Assembly: GCA_012270125.1 (NCBI GenBank)
Contig: JAAXIY010000025.1
Span: 1 to 50,192, forward strand
Length of the DNA stretch: 50,192 nucleotides
Source: Paracoccaceae bacterium
GTDB lineage: Bacteria; Pseudomonadota; Alphaproteobacteria; Rhodobacterales; Rhodobacteraceae
Direction of reading: 5' to 3'
In this document: one piece after another, positions 26,354 to 35,601 of the stretch
Position numbering within the stretch: position 1 is the stretch's first letter
Layout: each line of letters begins with the position of its first letter
Notes under the pieces: model-generated
Told to the model about the DNA's origin: nothing
Seen by the model: the letters and a program-made list of their open reading frames with translations, nothing else
Database searches by the model: none
Translations under genes and position numbers: made by a program

Positions 26354-28234
26354 TTAACCAATCTTTTTTAGTCCAATAGCTCGAGCTCGAGCTCTTGGGT
26401 CGGTATCAAATAACGCTGCTAGCTGCTCAGTCATGGCGCCGGCTAATTGCTCAACATCTGTTATTGTCACAGCTCTTTCATAATATCTCGTTACATCATG
26501 GCCTATACCTATCGCTAAAAGTTCCACGGCTTTTCTGCGCTCCACCATATCAATGACATCTCGCAGATGTTTTTCTAAGTAGTTTGCGGGGTTTACGGAT
26601 AAGGTACTATCATCAACGGGTGCGCCGTCTGAAATAACCATTAATATTTTACGCTGTTCGGTTCGAGCTGTCATCCTCCGATGCGCCCACTCGAGCGCTT
26701 CGCCGTCTATATTTTCTTTCAATAAACCTTCTTTCATCATAAGGCCTAGGTTAGGGCGAGAGCGCCGCCAGGGAGCGTCTGCTCCTTTATATATTATGTG
26801 TCGCAGATCATTTAAACGTCCCGGTTGTTGAGGTCTTCCGTCGTTAAGCCATCCCTCTCTCGATTGGCCCCCTTTCCAGGCCCGTGTTGTGAAACCAAGA
26901 ATTTCAACTTTGACATTGCATCGTTCAAGGGTTCGAGCCAGGACATCGGCACAAATTGCGGCTATAGATATTGGTCTGCCCCTCATTGATCCTGAGTTAT
27001 CCAACAACAGTGTTACGACCGTATCCCTGAATTCTGTATCCTGCTCCATTTTGAAGCTAAGAGGGGTTGTTGGATTGGCCACAACTCGTGCAAGCCGTCC
27101 AGCATCAAGTATACCCTCTTCTAGATCAAACAGCCAACTACGGTTTTGTTGGGCTTGCAGGCGACGTTGAAGTTTATTTGCCAACCTACTCACGGCGCCC
27201 TTTAAGGGCTCAAGTTGTTGATCTAGGTATGCTCTTAGACGTTCTAGTTCCACTGGTTCGGCGAGTTCCTCCGCATGGACCTCTTCATCATAGTCGCTCT
27301 TAAAAACCTTATAATTGGGATCAGCCTCAGAAATAGGCTGCGGTGCCGGAGGCTCTATGGGAGATTCCCCCTCGGGTAATTCAGTTTCCTCTGACATATC
27401 ATCAGATGTCTCATCCTCAAGAGCCACACTCGCTTGCCCAGCATCTTGTTGCTCCTCCTGAGATTGTTCTGGGTTTGCTTCGCTATCTTCCTCCTGACTG
27501 TCCTCGTCACCTGAACTGTCTGGATCGTTGTCATCATCAGTTTCGTCTTGATATTGCTCTTCTTCGTCCTCATTGATGTCGTCAGGGTCGTTGCCAAGCT
27601 GATCTCCATATCCTAGGTCCGTAATCACTTGTCGCGCCAACTTTGCAAATTGGCTTTGGTCCTCTAACTGACCTGAAACATTTTCAATTGTATTTCCGGT
27701 CTGGGTTTCAAGAAATTCACGCCAAAGGTTTAAAACGTTTTGAGCGCCTGCTGGTAATTCACGACCCGTTGCTAAGTTTCGAATTAGATAACCAGCTGCA
27801 GCTGCGAGTGGAGCATCAGATTTGTCTGTTAATTCGTTAAAGCCAAGCCTATCAGCCTCTGCTCCTATTTTTGCATCAATATTACCAGCTGTTCCTGGCA
27901 TATCTCTAGCGCCAAGAGCTTCACAACGAGCTGTTTCCATAGCTTCATATATTTCCTGGGCTATCCCGCCGCCCTCAGGGGCATACCGAGCATGGGTTTT
28001 ATCATCATGGTAACGATGATAAAGTGCTAACGCGTCTGAAGTTCCTCTGGCAATTAAAACTTCTTCACGGCTCATCCTGCGACTTATTTGAGGTAGTCTG
28101 ATACTATCACCAGAAATACCTGAAGGATCTACAGTATAGTTTACGGTTAACTCTGGGTTGTTGGCCAATACCTTAGTAGCTTCCGCCAAAGCTTTCTTAA
28201 AGGGATCTGCTGGATTATCCGATTTATTGGCCAT
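26354..28234 (-). CDS. cobT: Aerobic cobaltochelatase subunit CobT
   Basis: CobT forms a chaperone-like complex with the AAA+ protein CobS, which works with CobN to insert cobalt into hydrogenobyrinic acid a,c-diamide in aerobic cobalamin synthesis. The N-terminal domain covers about 1-215. A highly acidic, Glu/Asp/Gln-rich linker runs from about 216 to 300. The C-terminal von Willebrand A domain has the MIDAS motif DNSGS at residues 412-416. ATG 28234 is preferred over the in-frame TTG at 28240. Length, about 626 residues, is normal. The gene follows cobS by 61 bp and precedes the aminopeptidase by 2 bp. cobN is not in the window. Confidence 0.96.
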   Translation of the reverse strand: MANKSDNPADPFKKALAEATKVLANNPELTVNYTVDPSGISGDSIRLPQISRRMSREEVLIARGTSDALALYHRYHDDKTHARYAPEGGGIAQEIYEAMETARCEALGARDMPGTAGNIDAKIGAEADRLGFNELTDKSDAPLAAAAGYLIRNLATGRELPAGAQNVLNLWREFLETQTGNTIENVSGQLEDQSQFAKLARQVITDLGYGDQLGNDPDDINEDEEEQYQDETDDDNDPDSSGDEDSQEEDSEANPEQSQEEQQDAGQASVALEDETSDDMSEETELPEGESPIEPPAPQPISEADPNYKVFKSDYDEEVHAEELAEPVELERLRAYLDQQLEPLKGAVSRLANKLQRRLQAQQNRSWLFDLEEGILDAGRLARVVANPTTPLSFKMEQDTEFRDTVVTLLLDNSGSMRGRPISIAAICADVLARTLERCNVKVEILGFTTRAWKGGQSREGWLNDGRPQQPGRLNDLRHIIYKGADAPWRRSRPNLGLMMKEGLLKENIDGEALEWAHRRMTARTEQRKILMVISDGAPVDDSTLSVNPANYLEKHLRDVIDMVERRKAVELLAIGIGHDVTRYYERAVTITDVEQLAGAMTEQLAALFDTDPRARARAIGLKKIG

Positions 28235-28295
28235 TCTCAAAAATAGCTTTCTAAAGTTTTCTTAAAATAAAACTCTTAAGGTTTTTATTTCTTTT

Positions 28296-29282
28296 TTAGC
28301 TTACACTCATTGCGGCGGCACTTTCAGGCAGCTCCTCATCAAAGCACCTCTGATAGAATTCAGCAACAGTTTGTCTTTCCAGCTCATCACATTTATTTAA
28401 AAATGACAGTCTGAAGGCATAACCAATACTGCGAAAGATTTCTGCATTTTGCGCCCATGCTATTACTGTTCGTGGACTCATAACGGTTGATAAGTCACCG
28501 TTCATAAATGCTGTTCTTGTAAGATCTGCAACCGTTACCATTTGCTTAATAGTCTTTCTTCCAGCATCTGTATTGTAGTGTGGAGCTTTGGCTAAAACGA
28601 TTGCTGTTTCAGCATCAACCGACAAATAGTTAAGAGTAGCCACTAGTGACCATCTATCCATTTGTGCTTGGTTAATTTGTTGGGTTCCATGATACAAACC
28701 TGTCGTATCGCCCAGACCGACGGTGTTTGCAGTTGCAAATAACCTGAAGTTTGGATTGGGTTGAATTATTTCATTTTGATCCATGAGGGTTAATTTTCCA
28801 TCGTGCTCTAAAACCCGTTGAATAACAAACATTACATCGGCTCTTCCAGCATCATATTCATCGAATACTATGGCCACTGGGTTTCTTAGTGCCCATGGTA
28901 ATATTCCTTCATGGAACTCAGTTATTTGTACTCCATCACGGAGTTTTATTGCGTCTTTTCCTATCAAATCGATACGACTGATATGGCTATCTAAGTTCAC
29001 GCGTACGGCTGGCCACTGAAGTCGCGCAGCAACTTGCTCAATATGGGTTGATTTTCCAGTGCCATGATACCCTTGGATCATGACCCGCCTGTTATGTGAG
29101 AAGCCAGCGAGTATAGCGAGTGTTGTGTCAGGATCAAATTTGTATGTTTCGTCAATATCCGGTACTCGGTCAGATTTATCTTCAAACCCTTTAACCACCA
29201 TATCAGTTTCAATACCAAAAACTTCTCTAACTGAGATTTCTCGGTTGGGCTTTTTGTTTAGATCTTTTGTATTATCAGTCAT
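28296..29282 (-). CDS. cobS: Aerobic cobaltochelatase subunit CobS
   Basis: CobS is the AAA+ ATPase of the aerobic cobaltochelatase. The Walker A loop GYHGTGKS is at residues 71-78, Walker B AIVFDE at 137-142 and the sensor-1 region FATANT near 180. The conserved N-terminal start block with FGIETDM is also present. The length of 328 residues is typical. AAGGA lies 9-10 bp before the ATG. I searched the 170-bp upstream gap for a cobalamin riboswitch and did not recognise one. Confidence 0.97.
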   Translation of the reverse strand: MTDNTKDLNKKPNREISVREVFGIETDMVVKGFEDKSDRVPDIDETYKFDPDTTLAILAGFSHNRRVMIQGYHGTGKSTHIEQVAARLQWPAVRVNLDSHISRIDLIGKDAIKLRDGVQITEFHEGILPWALRNPVAIVFDEYDAGRADVMFVIQRVLEHDGKLTLMDQNEIIQPNPNFRLFATANTVGLGDTTGLYHGTQQINQAQMDRWSLVATLNYLSVDAETAIVLAKAPHYNTDAGRKTIKQMVTVADLTRTAFMNGDLSTVMSPRTVIAWAQNAEIFRSIGYAFRLSFLNKCDELERQTVAEFYQRCFDEELPESAAAMSVS

Positions 29283-29455
29283 TGTTTAGTCCTTCAAAGC
29301 GAAACGCTCTTCACCTGCAACATATAGCGGGATTCCACAAGGGGAAGGAAAAAAATAAATAAACACTTCATAATGAAACGATTATTTTGATTTTTATCTA
29401 AGTTTGCTTTTTTTTAAAAAATTTTAGATAGCTTATTGTACAGTCTCAGATGAGT

Positions 29456-29460
29456 GAGGG
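29456..29460 (+). promoter_or_regulatory. Shine-Dalgarno site that fixes the msrB start
   Basis: GAGGG lies 7 bp before ATG 29468. An in-frame ATG at 29450 lies upstream of the site. Starting at 29468 places the twin-arginine motif right at the N-terminus, which supports this choice. Confidence 0.7.
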
Positions 29461-29467
29461 TTGGGAA

Positions 29468-29944
29468 ATGAACCGCAGAAAATTTGTAAAAAATTACTCT
29501 ATAATATTTTTATCTTCCTTTATTCCCAAGGTGGCAGTTGGGGAAGAGATAAAGGCTTTCGAGATTACCAAATCTAAGCGTGAATGGAAACAAATTCTTA
29601 CAGACTTGGAATATAAGGTAATGCGAAAGGAGGGTACAGAGCGAGCGTATACTTCCCCTCTTGATAAACTTTTTGACAAAGGCATTTATCACTGCAAGGG
29701 TTGTGACTTACCTTTATATTCTTCTGATCATAAATATAATTCTGGGACTGGTTGGCCTAGTTTTTGGAAGGCCTTGCCCGGAGCAATTGGGACGAAAACA
29801 GATAAAAAGTTTTTTATGGTAAGAACTGAGTGTCACTGCAGTCGATGTGGATCACACCTCGGCCATATCTTTGACGATGGTCCACAACCAACAGGCAAAA
29901 GGCATTGTATAAATGGAGTGAGTTTGAGATTTAAGAAAGCCTAA
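29468..29944 (+). CDS. msrB: Peptide-methionine (R)-S-oxide reductase MsrB with a Tat-type signal
   Basis: MsrB reduces the R-epimer of methionine sulfoxide in proteins. The MsrB domain starts near residue 38 and keeps the zinc cysteines C76/C79 and C124/C127, the substrate-site block TGWPSFW near 94, and the catalytic Cys in RHCINGVSLRF (C147). The first 25 residues carry NRRKFVK followed by a hydrophobic stretch, which resembles a twin-arginine signal. That suggests the mature enzyme works in the periplasm, repairing exported proteins. The electron donor is unknown. Length is 158 residues with the signal. The neighbour cobS is divergent. Confidence 0.92.
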   Translation: MNRRKFVKNYSIIFLSSFIPKVAVGEEIKAFEITKSKREWKQILTDLEYKVMRKEGTERAYTSPLDKLFDKGIYHCKGCDLPLYSSDHKYNSGTGWPSFWKALPGAIGTKTDKKFFMVRTECHCSRCGSHLGHIFDDGPQPTGKRHCINGVSLRFKKA

Positions 29945-29970
29945 TTACTATATGAATTTAAATGATAATT

Positions 29971-30603
29971 TCATTTGAAATTTCTGCTGTCTTTTATCTG
30001 ATCCCATGCCCAGACCACTTCTTGTAATTGCTCTTCTTGGCTTCGATCGCCTCCGTTCATATCGGGATGCAGTATTTTTATTAAGGCCTTATATGCTTTC
30101 CTAACTTCTGCTTTGCTCCAACCATCTTTTGCATCCAGTATTTCAATAGCCCGCCGCTCAGTGGGAGGTAGACGCCTGGAGTTGCCGGCACTTGTTCCAT
30201 TACGTCCTGGGTTCTTAGTGGCATTCTCACCTAACACTTGATGTGGGTCTTCAATGCCGAGGCGAGCCCAAGCCCTTGCCTCTGGATCTCTAAAATCCTT
30301 TGTTTCCCGCTCCCATACTTTATCCTTAGACATCTGGGCATTCATTTCTGCTTCTGTTTGGTTCGTGAAAAAGTTCCATTTTAAATTATATTCTCGGACG
30401 TGTTCTTTACAGAACCAATAAAACTCATCGAGTACATCTGGCGACTTTGGAGCACGAAATTTGCCGGCCTCGCTACATCCCTCATGTTGACAGACTTGGG
30501 TGGAGGTTTCAGAGCCCCCTGTTAGTCCGCGTTTTCCACGGGGATTTTTCTTCTTGGCAGAAGATACCGACATGTCAAAACCGAATGGGTCTGCTTTACT
30601 CAT
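29971..30603 (-). CDS. J-domain (DnaJ-like) protein with an N-terminal Cys/His cluster
   Basis: The C-terminal 60 residues form a J domain, with the diagnostic HPD at 179-181 followed by MNGGD. This should stimulate an Hsp70 partner such as DnaK. The N-terminal part has C38, C43, C65 and H68, spaced like a small metal-binding site, in a region lacking the classical DnaJ zinc finger. It is basic and polar in residues 1-35. From memory, similar proteins occur beside cobS/cobT and bolA in Rhodobacteraceae. Client and role are unknown. The gene diverges from bolA, with 73 bp between the start codons. Confidence 0.9.
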   Translation of the reverse strand: MSKADPFGFDMSVSSAKKKNPRGKRGLTGGSETSTQVCQHEGCSEAGKFRAPKSPDVLDEFYWFCKEHVREYNLKWNFFTNQTEAEMNAQMSKDKVWERETKDFRDPEARAWARLGIEDPHQVLGENATKNPGRNGTSAGNSRRLPPTERRAIEILDAKDGWSKAEVRKAYKALIKILHPDMNGGDRSQEEQLQEVVWAWDQIKDSRNFK

Positions 30604-30676
30604 TTTACAACCTTTTTGACTCGAGGCATGTATGATAAACTACAGAAGATAAAAACTGAAGAGGTAATCAAAAAAA

Positions 30677-30934
30677 ATGTTGAAAGCCCAGCGTATTGAG
30701 GAGGCCTTAAAAAAGGTTTTTCAAGAAAGTAGCATAGATATTGTTAATGATAGTGAGGCTCATAGGGGGCACGCCGGGTATACTGATGGAGAGACACATT
30801 TCAAAGTGTCAATAAAGTCATCAAAATTTTCCGGAATGTCACGTCTTCAGAAGCATAGATGCGTTCATGAAGCTCTAGGTCCAAAACTTTTGAGTGAAAT
30901 CCATGCCTTAGAGCTACAACTGACGGACGACTAA
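30677..30934 (+). CDS. BolA family protein
   Basis: BolA-like proteins bind monothiol glutaredoxins through shared Fe-S clusters and influence iron handling and cell shape. The 85-residue product has the usual short alpha-beta fold: residues about 30-55 include AGYTDGETHFKVSIKSSKF, and the family block RLQKHRCVHEALGPKLL follows near 56-72. The His in VHEAL is a candidate cluster ligand. The gene is divergent from the J-domain gene and converges on gatB, with a 10-bp gap. A glutaredoxin gene is not in the window. Confidence 0.93.
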   Translation: MLKAQRIEEALKKVFQESSIDIVNDSEAHRGHAGYTDGETHFKVSIKSSKFSGMSRLQKHRCVHEALGPKLLSEIHALELQLTDD

Positions 30935-30944
30935 AAACCTACAA

Positions 30945-32456
30945 TTACAAACTTAGCTTTTTGCTGACTATTTCATTTACGGATTTTGGGTTCGCTTTTC
31001 CACCAGTGGCTTTCATAACTTGCCCTACGAACCAACCGGCCAGTTTAGGATTCATTTTAGCCTTCTCTACTTGATCAGGATTATCATTTATCACAGTTTC
31101 TACTGCTTTTTCGATGGCTGAGGTGTCTGTTACTTGTTTCATTCCTCGACTATCTACTATTTCGTTGGGATCGCCACCTTCAACATAAACGATCTCAAAT
31201 AAATCTTTTGCAATTTTCCCGCTTATTTCTTCACTCTGAATTAGAGAAATAATGCTAGCGAGTTGACCCGGCGACATTGGACTCGCATTAATTGAAAGAT
31301 CATCTTTTTTTAGTCGTCCAAATAATTCATTAATAACCCAATTTGCCGCAAGTTTTCCTTCACATGATTTTGCGACCTCTTCAAAGAAGTCCGCAGACTC
31401 GATGTCCGCTGTCAGGACGCCCGCATCATATTCTGTCAACTTATACGAATTAATAAACCGAATTTTCTTTTCGTCAGGCAGTTCTGGTAGATTAGAAGCA
31501 ATATCATCAACCCAAGTTTGCTCAATTTCGAGAGGCAACAAATCTGGATCAGGAAAATATCTGTAATCATGAGCCTCCTCTTTTGATCGCATTGATCGCG
31601 TTTCACCTTTGTCAGGGTCATATAAACGAGTTTCCTGCTCAACCACGCCTCCTGACTCCAAAATTCCAATTTGTCGACGTGCTTCAACTTCAATTGCTTG
31701 TTGGATAAAGCGCATGGAATTCATATTTTTGATCTCACATCGTATACCTAAGTGACTGAAATCATTAGTCTTCAGATATTTCTCGTATTGGCCGGGAAGA
31801 CAAACAGAGACATTTACATCGGCTCTCAGATTTCCATTTTGCATGTTACCGTCACAGGTTCCCAAATATCGCATTATCTGCCTTAATTTTACTACGTATG
31901 CAGCAGCTTCTTCTGGTCCTCTTATATCTGGTCGGCTTACAATTTCCATTAAGCAGACACCAGTTCTATTCAAGTCTACGAATGACATATTGGGATCCAT
32001 ATCGTGAATAGACTTTCCAGCATCTTGTTCCATATGGATGCGCTCGATCCGTACTTTTCTTGCGATACCTGGCTCCATATCGACGATCACCTCACCTTCT
32101 CCAACGATTGGGTGATATAATTGCGATATTTGATAACCTTGTGGTAAATCTGGGTAAAAGTAGTTTTTTCGATCAAAAGCCGACCAAAGATTAATTTTAG
32201 CTTTTAGCCCAAGCCCAGTTTTAACGGCTTGTTCGACGCAAAACTCATTTATTACGGGGAGCATTCCAGGCATTGCCGCGTCAACGAAAGACACATTTGA
32301 GTTGGGTTCATTACCGAATTCCGTTGATGCACCTGAAAAGAGTTTTGATGTAGAAGCAACCTGCGCATGAACTTCCATACCTATAACAAGTTCCCAATCA
32401 TATTTTGCGCCGGGGATCGTCTTTGGTTTTGGGCTTTCAAAGCTTAAATCAAGCAT
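30945..32456 (-). CDS. gatB: Aspartyl/glutamyl-tRNA amidotransferase subunit B
   Basis: GatB is the kinase/transamidase subunit of GatCAB, which converts Glu-tRNA(Gln) and Asp-tRNA(Asn) to the amide forms. The N-terminal block [19 protein letters not shown] near residue 26 and [14 protein letters not shown] near 156 are family signatures. [13 protein letters not shown] near 280 is also typical, and a YqeY-like tail domain occupies the last 150 residues. The 503-residue length is normal. gatA and gatC are not nearby, which is usual for scattered gat genes. Confidence 0.97.
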   Translation of the reverse strand: MLDLSFESPKPKTIPGAKYDWELVIGMEVHAQVASTSKLFSGASTEFGNEPNSNVSFVDAAMPGMLPVINEFCVEQAVKTGLGLKAKINLWSAFDRKNYFYPDLPQGYQISQLYHPIVGEGEVIVDMEPGIARKVRIERIHMEQDAGKSIHDMDPNMSFVDLNRTGVCLMEIVSRPDIRGPEEAAAYVVKLRQIMRYLGTCDGNMQNGNLRADVNVSVCLPGQYEKYLKTNDFSHLGIRCEIKNMNSMRFIQQAIEVEARRQIGILESGGVVEQETRLYDPDKGETRSMRSKEEAHDYRYFPDPDLLPLEIEQTWVDDIASNLPELPDEKKIRFINSYKLTEYDAGVLTADIESADFFEEVAKSCEGKLAANWVINELFGRLKKDDLSINASPMSPGQLASIISLIQSEEISGKIAKDLFEIVYVEGGDPNEIVDSRGMKQVTDTSAIEKAVETVINDNPDQVEKAKMNPKLAGWFVGQVMKATGGKANPKSVNEIVSKKLSL

Positions 32457-32544
32457 TTAATTTCTCATTTTTATTAGATACGAGAGATGTAGCTAAATTG
32501 GTCAGTAGTTTCAATAATGTTAATTTAGCAACTAAACTTAAAGC

Positions 32545-32964
32545 TTAATCATTAAATTTAGTATCAATGAGTTTAACACCGTAGAATTCCAAGGTCTTTT
32601 TTAAAAGCCGAACTTTTGGCAATGCCTCACTGGGCAGGGTAACTTTTTTATTATTTTTATCTATAATTCGTACTCGATTAGAGAAATCTAATTTTTTTTT
32701 GAATTCAATACCCGATATATCTGTTATATCTATTTGACCTTTTAGATTACCTGAAAACCACTTTATATTTTCGTTTGTAATTTCAATGCCGGATTTTTTG
32801 TTACTGCCAATTTCAAATGCTAAGGGTAAAGTTGAGATTATTAAAACAATAGTTATCAAAAAATGAGCTGTAAGTAAAAAATGCAGAATTATTATTAGGC
32901 AAAAAGAAAACAATAAAAGCAGAATAGACTTTAAATTTCGTGCTGAGCTCTCGTACTTCAACAA
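32545..32964 (-). CDS. Small membrane protein of unknown function
   Basis: I do not recognise this 139-residue product. It has two hydrophobic segments at about 12-30 and 34-51, then a soluble tail of about 88 residues predicted to contain several beta strands and a final helix (about 115-130). The layout is like the two-helix plus PH-like-domain proteins found in many bacteria, but that is only a topological likeness. The start is TTG, 1 bp after the pepN stop, with only a weak upstream purine stretch, so translation is probably coupled to pepN. An 88-bp gap separates it from gatB. Confidence 0.7.
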   Translation of the reverse strand: MLKYESSARNLKSILLLLFSFCLIIILHFLLTAHFLITIVLIISTLPLAFEIGSNKKSGIEITNENIKWFSGNLKGQIDITDISGIEFKKKLDFSNRVRIIDKNNKKVTLPSEALPKVRLLKKTLEFYGVKLIDTKFND

Positions 32965-32965
32965 T

Positions 32966-35515
32966 TTAACTTACTAACCTTGTAAGCATTTCTTTAGTGT
33001 CTTTTGAAATAGTATTAGCCTCTAAAATCTTATCTATTTGCATTTTTATTAATTTCTGTCGGTTCACATCATATCGTTTCCAAGTCTCAAATGCTGAACA
33101 CATTCTCGCTGCCACTTGCGGATTAATTGGATCCACTTTCAATATCCAATCAGAAAATAATTCGTAATTTTCGCCATTTTTCTGGTGAAAACCGGCGGTG
33201 TTTGCTGAGAAAGCTCCAAGTACAGATCTAATTCGGTTTGGTGTTTTAAGAGAAAAATCTCTGTGGTTAGTTAGATTCTTAACAACTTTATTCAAATAAT
33301 TTGGATGAGCCATTATAACTTGCGCACTAAACCACTTGTCTATCACCAGGCGCTCATGTTTCCATTGGTTATAAAAAAAGTTAATATTTTCACTGGTTGG
33401 ATTGTGTTTGATCAAGGTAGAAAATGCACTCAGTTGGTCAGTCATATTTAGAGCTTCTTGAACCTGAAGTTTAGCCAATTCACCACCATCTTGATATGCC
33501 AGAAAAAAAAGAGCTTTATTTCGCAAGGCTCGAGATGCTGACTGCACTGCATCAGGTATATATTCTTTGGCTACAACATATTTTTCATAGATATTTTCTA
33601 AACTCGTTTTTAAGTGATTTGAAATTGCCAAGTTTAATGCTTCAACTGATTGATGAATAACTAATGGATCTGGTGTAATTCCGTTATCTAAGCATTTTTG
33701 CGTGACTTCATCTTGACTTGGTAAGGTAAGTGTCAACGCTCTAAAAGCTGGATCAATAGTGTCATCGTCAATCAATTTCTTTAAAGACGAAAGATACATT
33801 TCATCAGCTGCAGAATTGTTTGATATCATGGACAGCAAAGCATCATCACATAGCTGACGTCCGGCTTCCCAACGGTTAAAACTATCCGTCTCATGTTCAA
33901 AAATAAAGGTTAATCGCTCTTTTTTAACCGTCTGCTTGAGGATCACTGGGGCCGAAAAATCTCTTAGAACAGAAGGTATAGGCCTATTGCTGAAGGGGCC
34001 AAAAACAAACTCTTCTTTTTTCTGGCTCACTTTTATATTTTCAGAATAAATCATTTTACCAGAAATTTTATCTAAAAGTCCTATTTCTACTGGGATGAGG
34101 TGTGGTTTTTTATTGGTTTGTCCCGGTGTGTTAGGGATTTCCTGATGGAAAGAGAGCTTCAAAAAGTTATCTTCCCATATCTCTGAAACTGAAAGAATTG
34201 GGGTTCCAGCCTGTTGATACCACAGCATAAATTGACTTAAATCAAGCTTCGTTACCTCTTCAAAGACTTTTATCCAATCCTCTATGGTGACAGCCTGTCC
34301 ATCATAGCTTTCAAAATATAGGTCAAGTGCCTTCTTATAGGCTTTTTCACCAACTAACCTTTTCAACATACCGACAAGCTCAGCGCCCTTTTCATAAACG
34401 GTTAGGGTGTAAAAATTATTGATCTCCACAAAACTTTCTGGCCTGACCGGATGAGCTAAAGGTCCGCCATCCTCTCTGAATTGGCGGCTTTTCAGTAAGA
34501 TTACATCTTTAATTCGCTTTACCGCTGAACTCCTTTGATCAGCTGTAAATTCTGCGTCTCGAAAAACTGTTAATCCTTCCTTTAAACAGAGCTGAAACCA
34601 ATCTCGACAAGTAATTCTATTTCCAGTCCAATTATGAAAATATTCATGGGCGATAACAGCCTCTACAATTTCAAAATTATCATCTGTACTGGTTTCTGGA
34701 TTTGCCAAGACATAAGAACTATTAAATATATTCAGACCTTTATTTTCCATCGCGCCCATATTAAAATCATCGACGGCCACAATATTAAAAAGATCTAAAT
34801 CGTATTCTCTTCCATAGTTATCTTCGTCCCATTTCATGGATTTTTTAAGGGCATCCATGCTGAACGCACATTTGTCTTCGTCCCCGGGCCGTACATATAT
34901 ATTGAGTGCCACGTCTCGGCCAGACATAGTTGTGAAAGTGTCTGATACTGAGATTAAATCCCCTGCAACAAGTGCGAAAAGGTATGCAGGCTTTGGCCAT
35001 GGATCATGCCACTCTGCCCAACCATCGCCTTGAGCAGTAGGGTTCCCGTTTGATAGAAGAGTTGTTTTATTCCCTTCAATCCGAACAAAAAATTCAGACA
35101 TGATATCGGGCCGGTCTGGATAATATGTTATTTTTCTGAAACCTTCTGCTTCACATTGGGTGCAGTACATTCCATTTGATAAATACAGTCCTTCAAGAGC
35201 AGTATTGCTTTTAGGATTTATAATTACTTCACATTCCCAAACAAATTCTTTCTTGGAAACGTTGAAAGTGAGGCCATGTTCATCAACTTTGGGGTTTATT
35301 TGTTTTCCATCAATTTTTGCCCATTGTAGGTCTAGCTCTGCCCCGTCAAGATAGAACTGGGTGTCTATCGCTTCTGGATTGGCTTGAAAAAGAATTTTTG
35401 ATGTCACTCGTGTTTTTTCTTCAGCTAGGTGGAAAACTAACTCTACCTTATTTACCAAATAATTTGGGACTTTATAATCAGATAGATAAATTTTTTGTCC
35501 ATTTGAGCGGTTCAT
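32966..35515 (-). CDS. pepN: Aminopeptidase N (M1 family)
   Basis: This zinc aminopeptidase removes N-terminal residues from peptides in the cytosol. The substrate-recognition motif GAMEN is at residues 254-258. The zinc site HEYFHNW begins at residue 290, with the third ligand Glu near 313 in LKEGLTVFRD. The M1 beta-sandwich domain precedes them, and a helical C-terminal domain of about 300 residues follows. The 849-residue length matches the E. coli-type enzyme. It diverges from the photolyase gene and is followed at once by the small membrane-protein gene. Confidence 0.97.
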   Translation of the reverse strand: MNRSNGQKIYLSDYKVPNYLVNKVELVFHLAEEKTRVTSKILFQANPEAIDTQFYLDGAELDLQWAKIDGKQINPKVDEHGLTFNVSKKEFVWECEVIINPKSNTALEGLYLSNGMYCTQCEAEGFRKITYYPDRPDIMSEFFVRIEGNKTTLLSNGNPTAQGDGWAEWHDPWPKPAYLFALVAGDLISVSDTFTTMSGRDVALNIYVRPGDEDKCAFSMDALKKSMKWDEDNYGREYDLDLFNIVAVDDFNMGAMENKGLNIFNSSYVLANPETSTDDNFEIVEAVIAHEYFHNWTGNRITCRDWFQLCLKEGLTVFRDAEFTADQRSSAVKRIKDVILLKSRQFREDGGPLAHPVRPESFVEINNFYTLTVYEKGAELVGMLKRLVGEKAYKKALDLYFESYDGQAVTIEDWIKVFEEVTKLDLSQFMLWYQQAGTPILSVSEIWEDNFLKLSFHQEIPNTPGQTNKKPHLIPVEIGLLDKISGKMIYSENIKVSQKKEEFVFGPFSNRPIPSVLRDFSAPVILKQTVKKERLTFIFEHETDSFNRWEAGRQLCDDALLSMISNNSAADEMYLSSLKKLIDDDTIDPAFRALTLTLPSQDEVTQKCLDNGITPDPLVIHQSVEALNLAISNHLKTSLENIYEKYVVAKEYIPDAVQSASRALRNKALFFLAYQDGGELAKLQVQEALNMTDQLSAFSTLIKHNPTSENINFFYNQWKHERLVIDKWFSAQVIMAHPNYLNKVVKNLTNHRDFSLKTPNRIRSVLGAFSANTAGFHQKNGENYELFSDWILKVDPINPQVAARMCSAFETWKRYDVNRQKLIKMQIDKILEANTISKDTKEMLTRLVS

Positions 35516-35601
35516 ATTCAGTCCATAAAAATCTTTTTGTGCTTTTTCTTTTCCGCTCTAACTAAACTTTGTATTTAGCCATTTCAGGAGTAACGTTCCA
35601 T

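Noticed and set aside
27343-27609. Open frames in other phases across the cobT acidic linker
   Set aside because: They are by-products of the biased, low-complexity Glu/Asp-rich codons and have no family resemblance or ribosome site.
29283-29467. Cobalamin riboswitch upstream of cobS
   Set aside because: No B12-box-like or matching paired structure was seen; only a small AGCG-AAA-CGCT hairpin near 29298.
29960-29976. AAATGA/TCATTT inverted repeat between msrB and the J-domain gene
   Set aside because: A six-pair, AT-only stem that runs into the coding region; weak evidence for a terminator.
35569-35601. Earlier ATG of the photolyase gene
   Set aside because: No ribosome site upstream, whereas AGGAG precedes ATG 35602, and the extra 11 residues are not typical.
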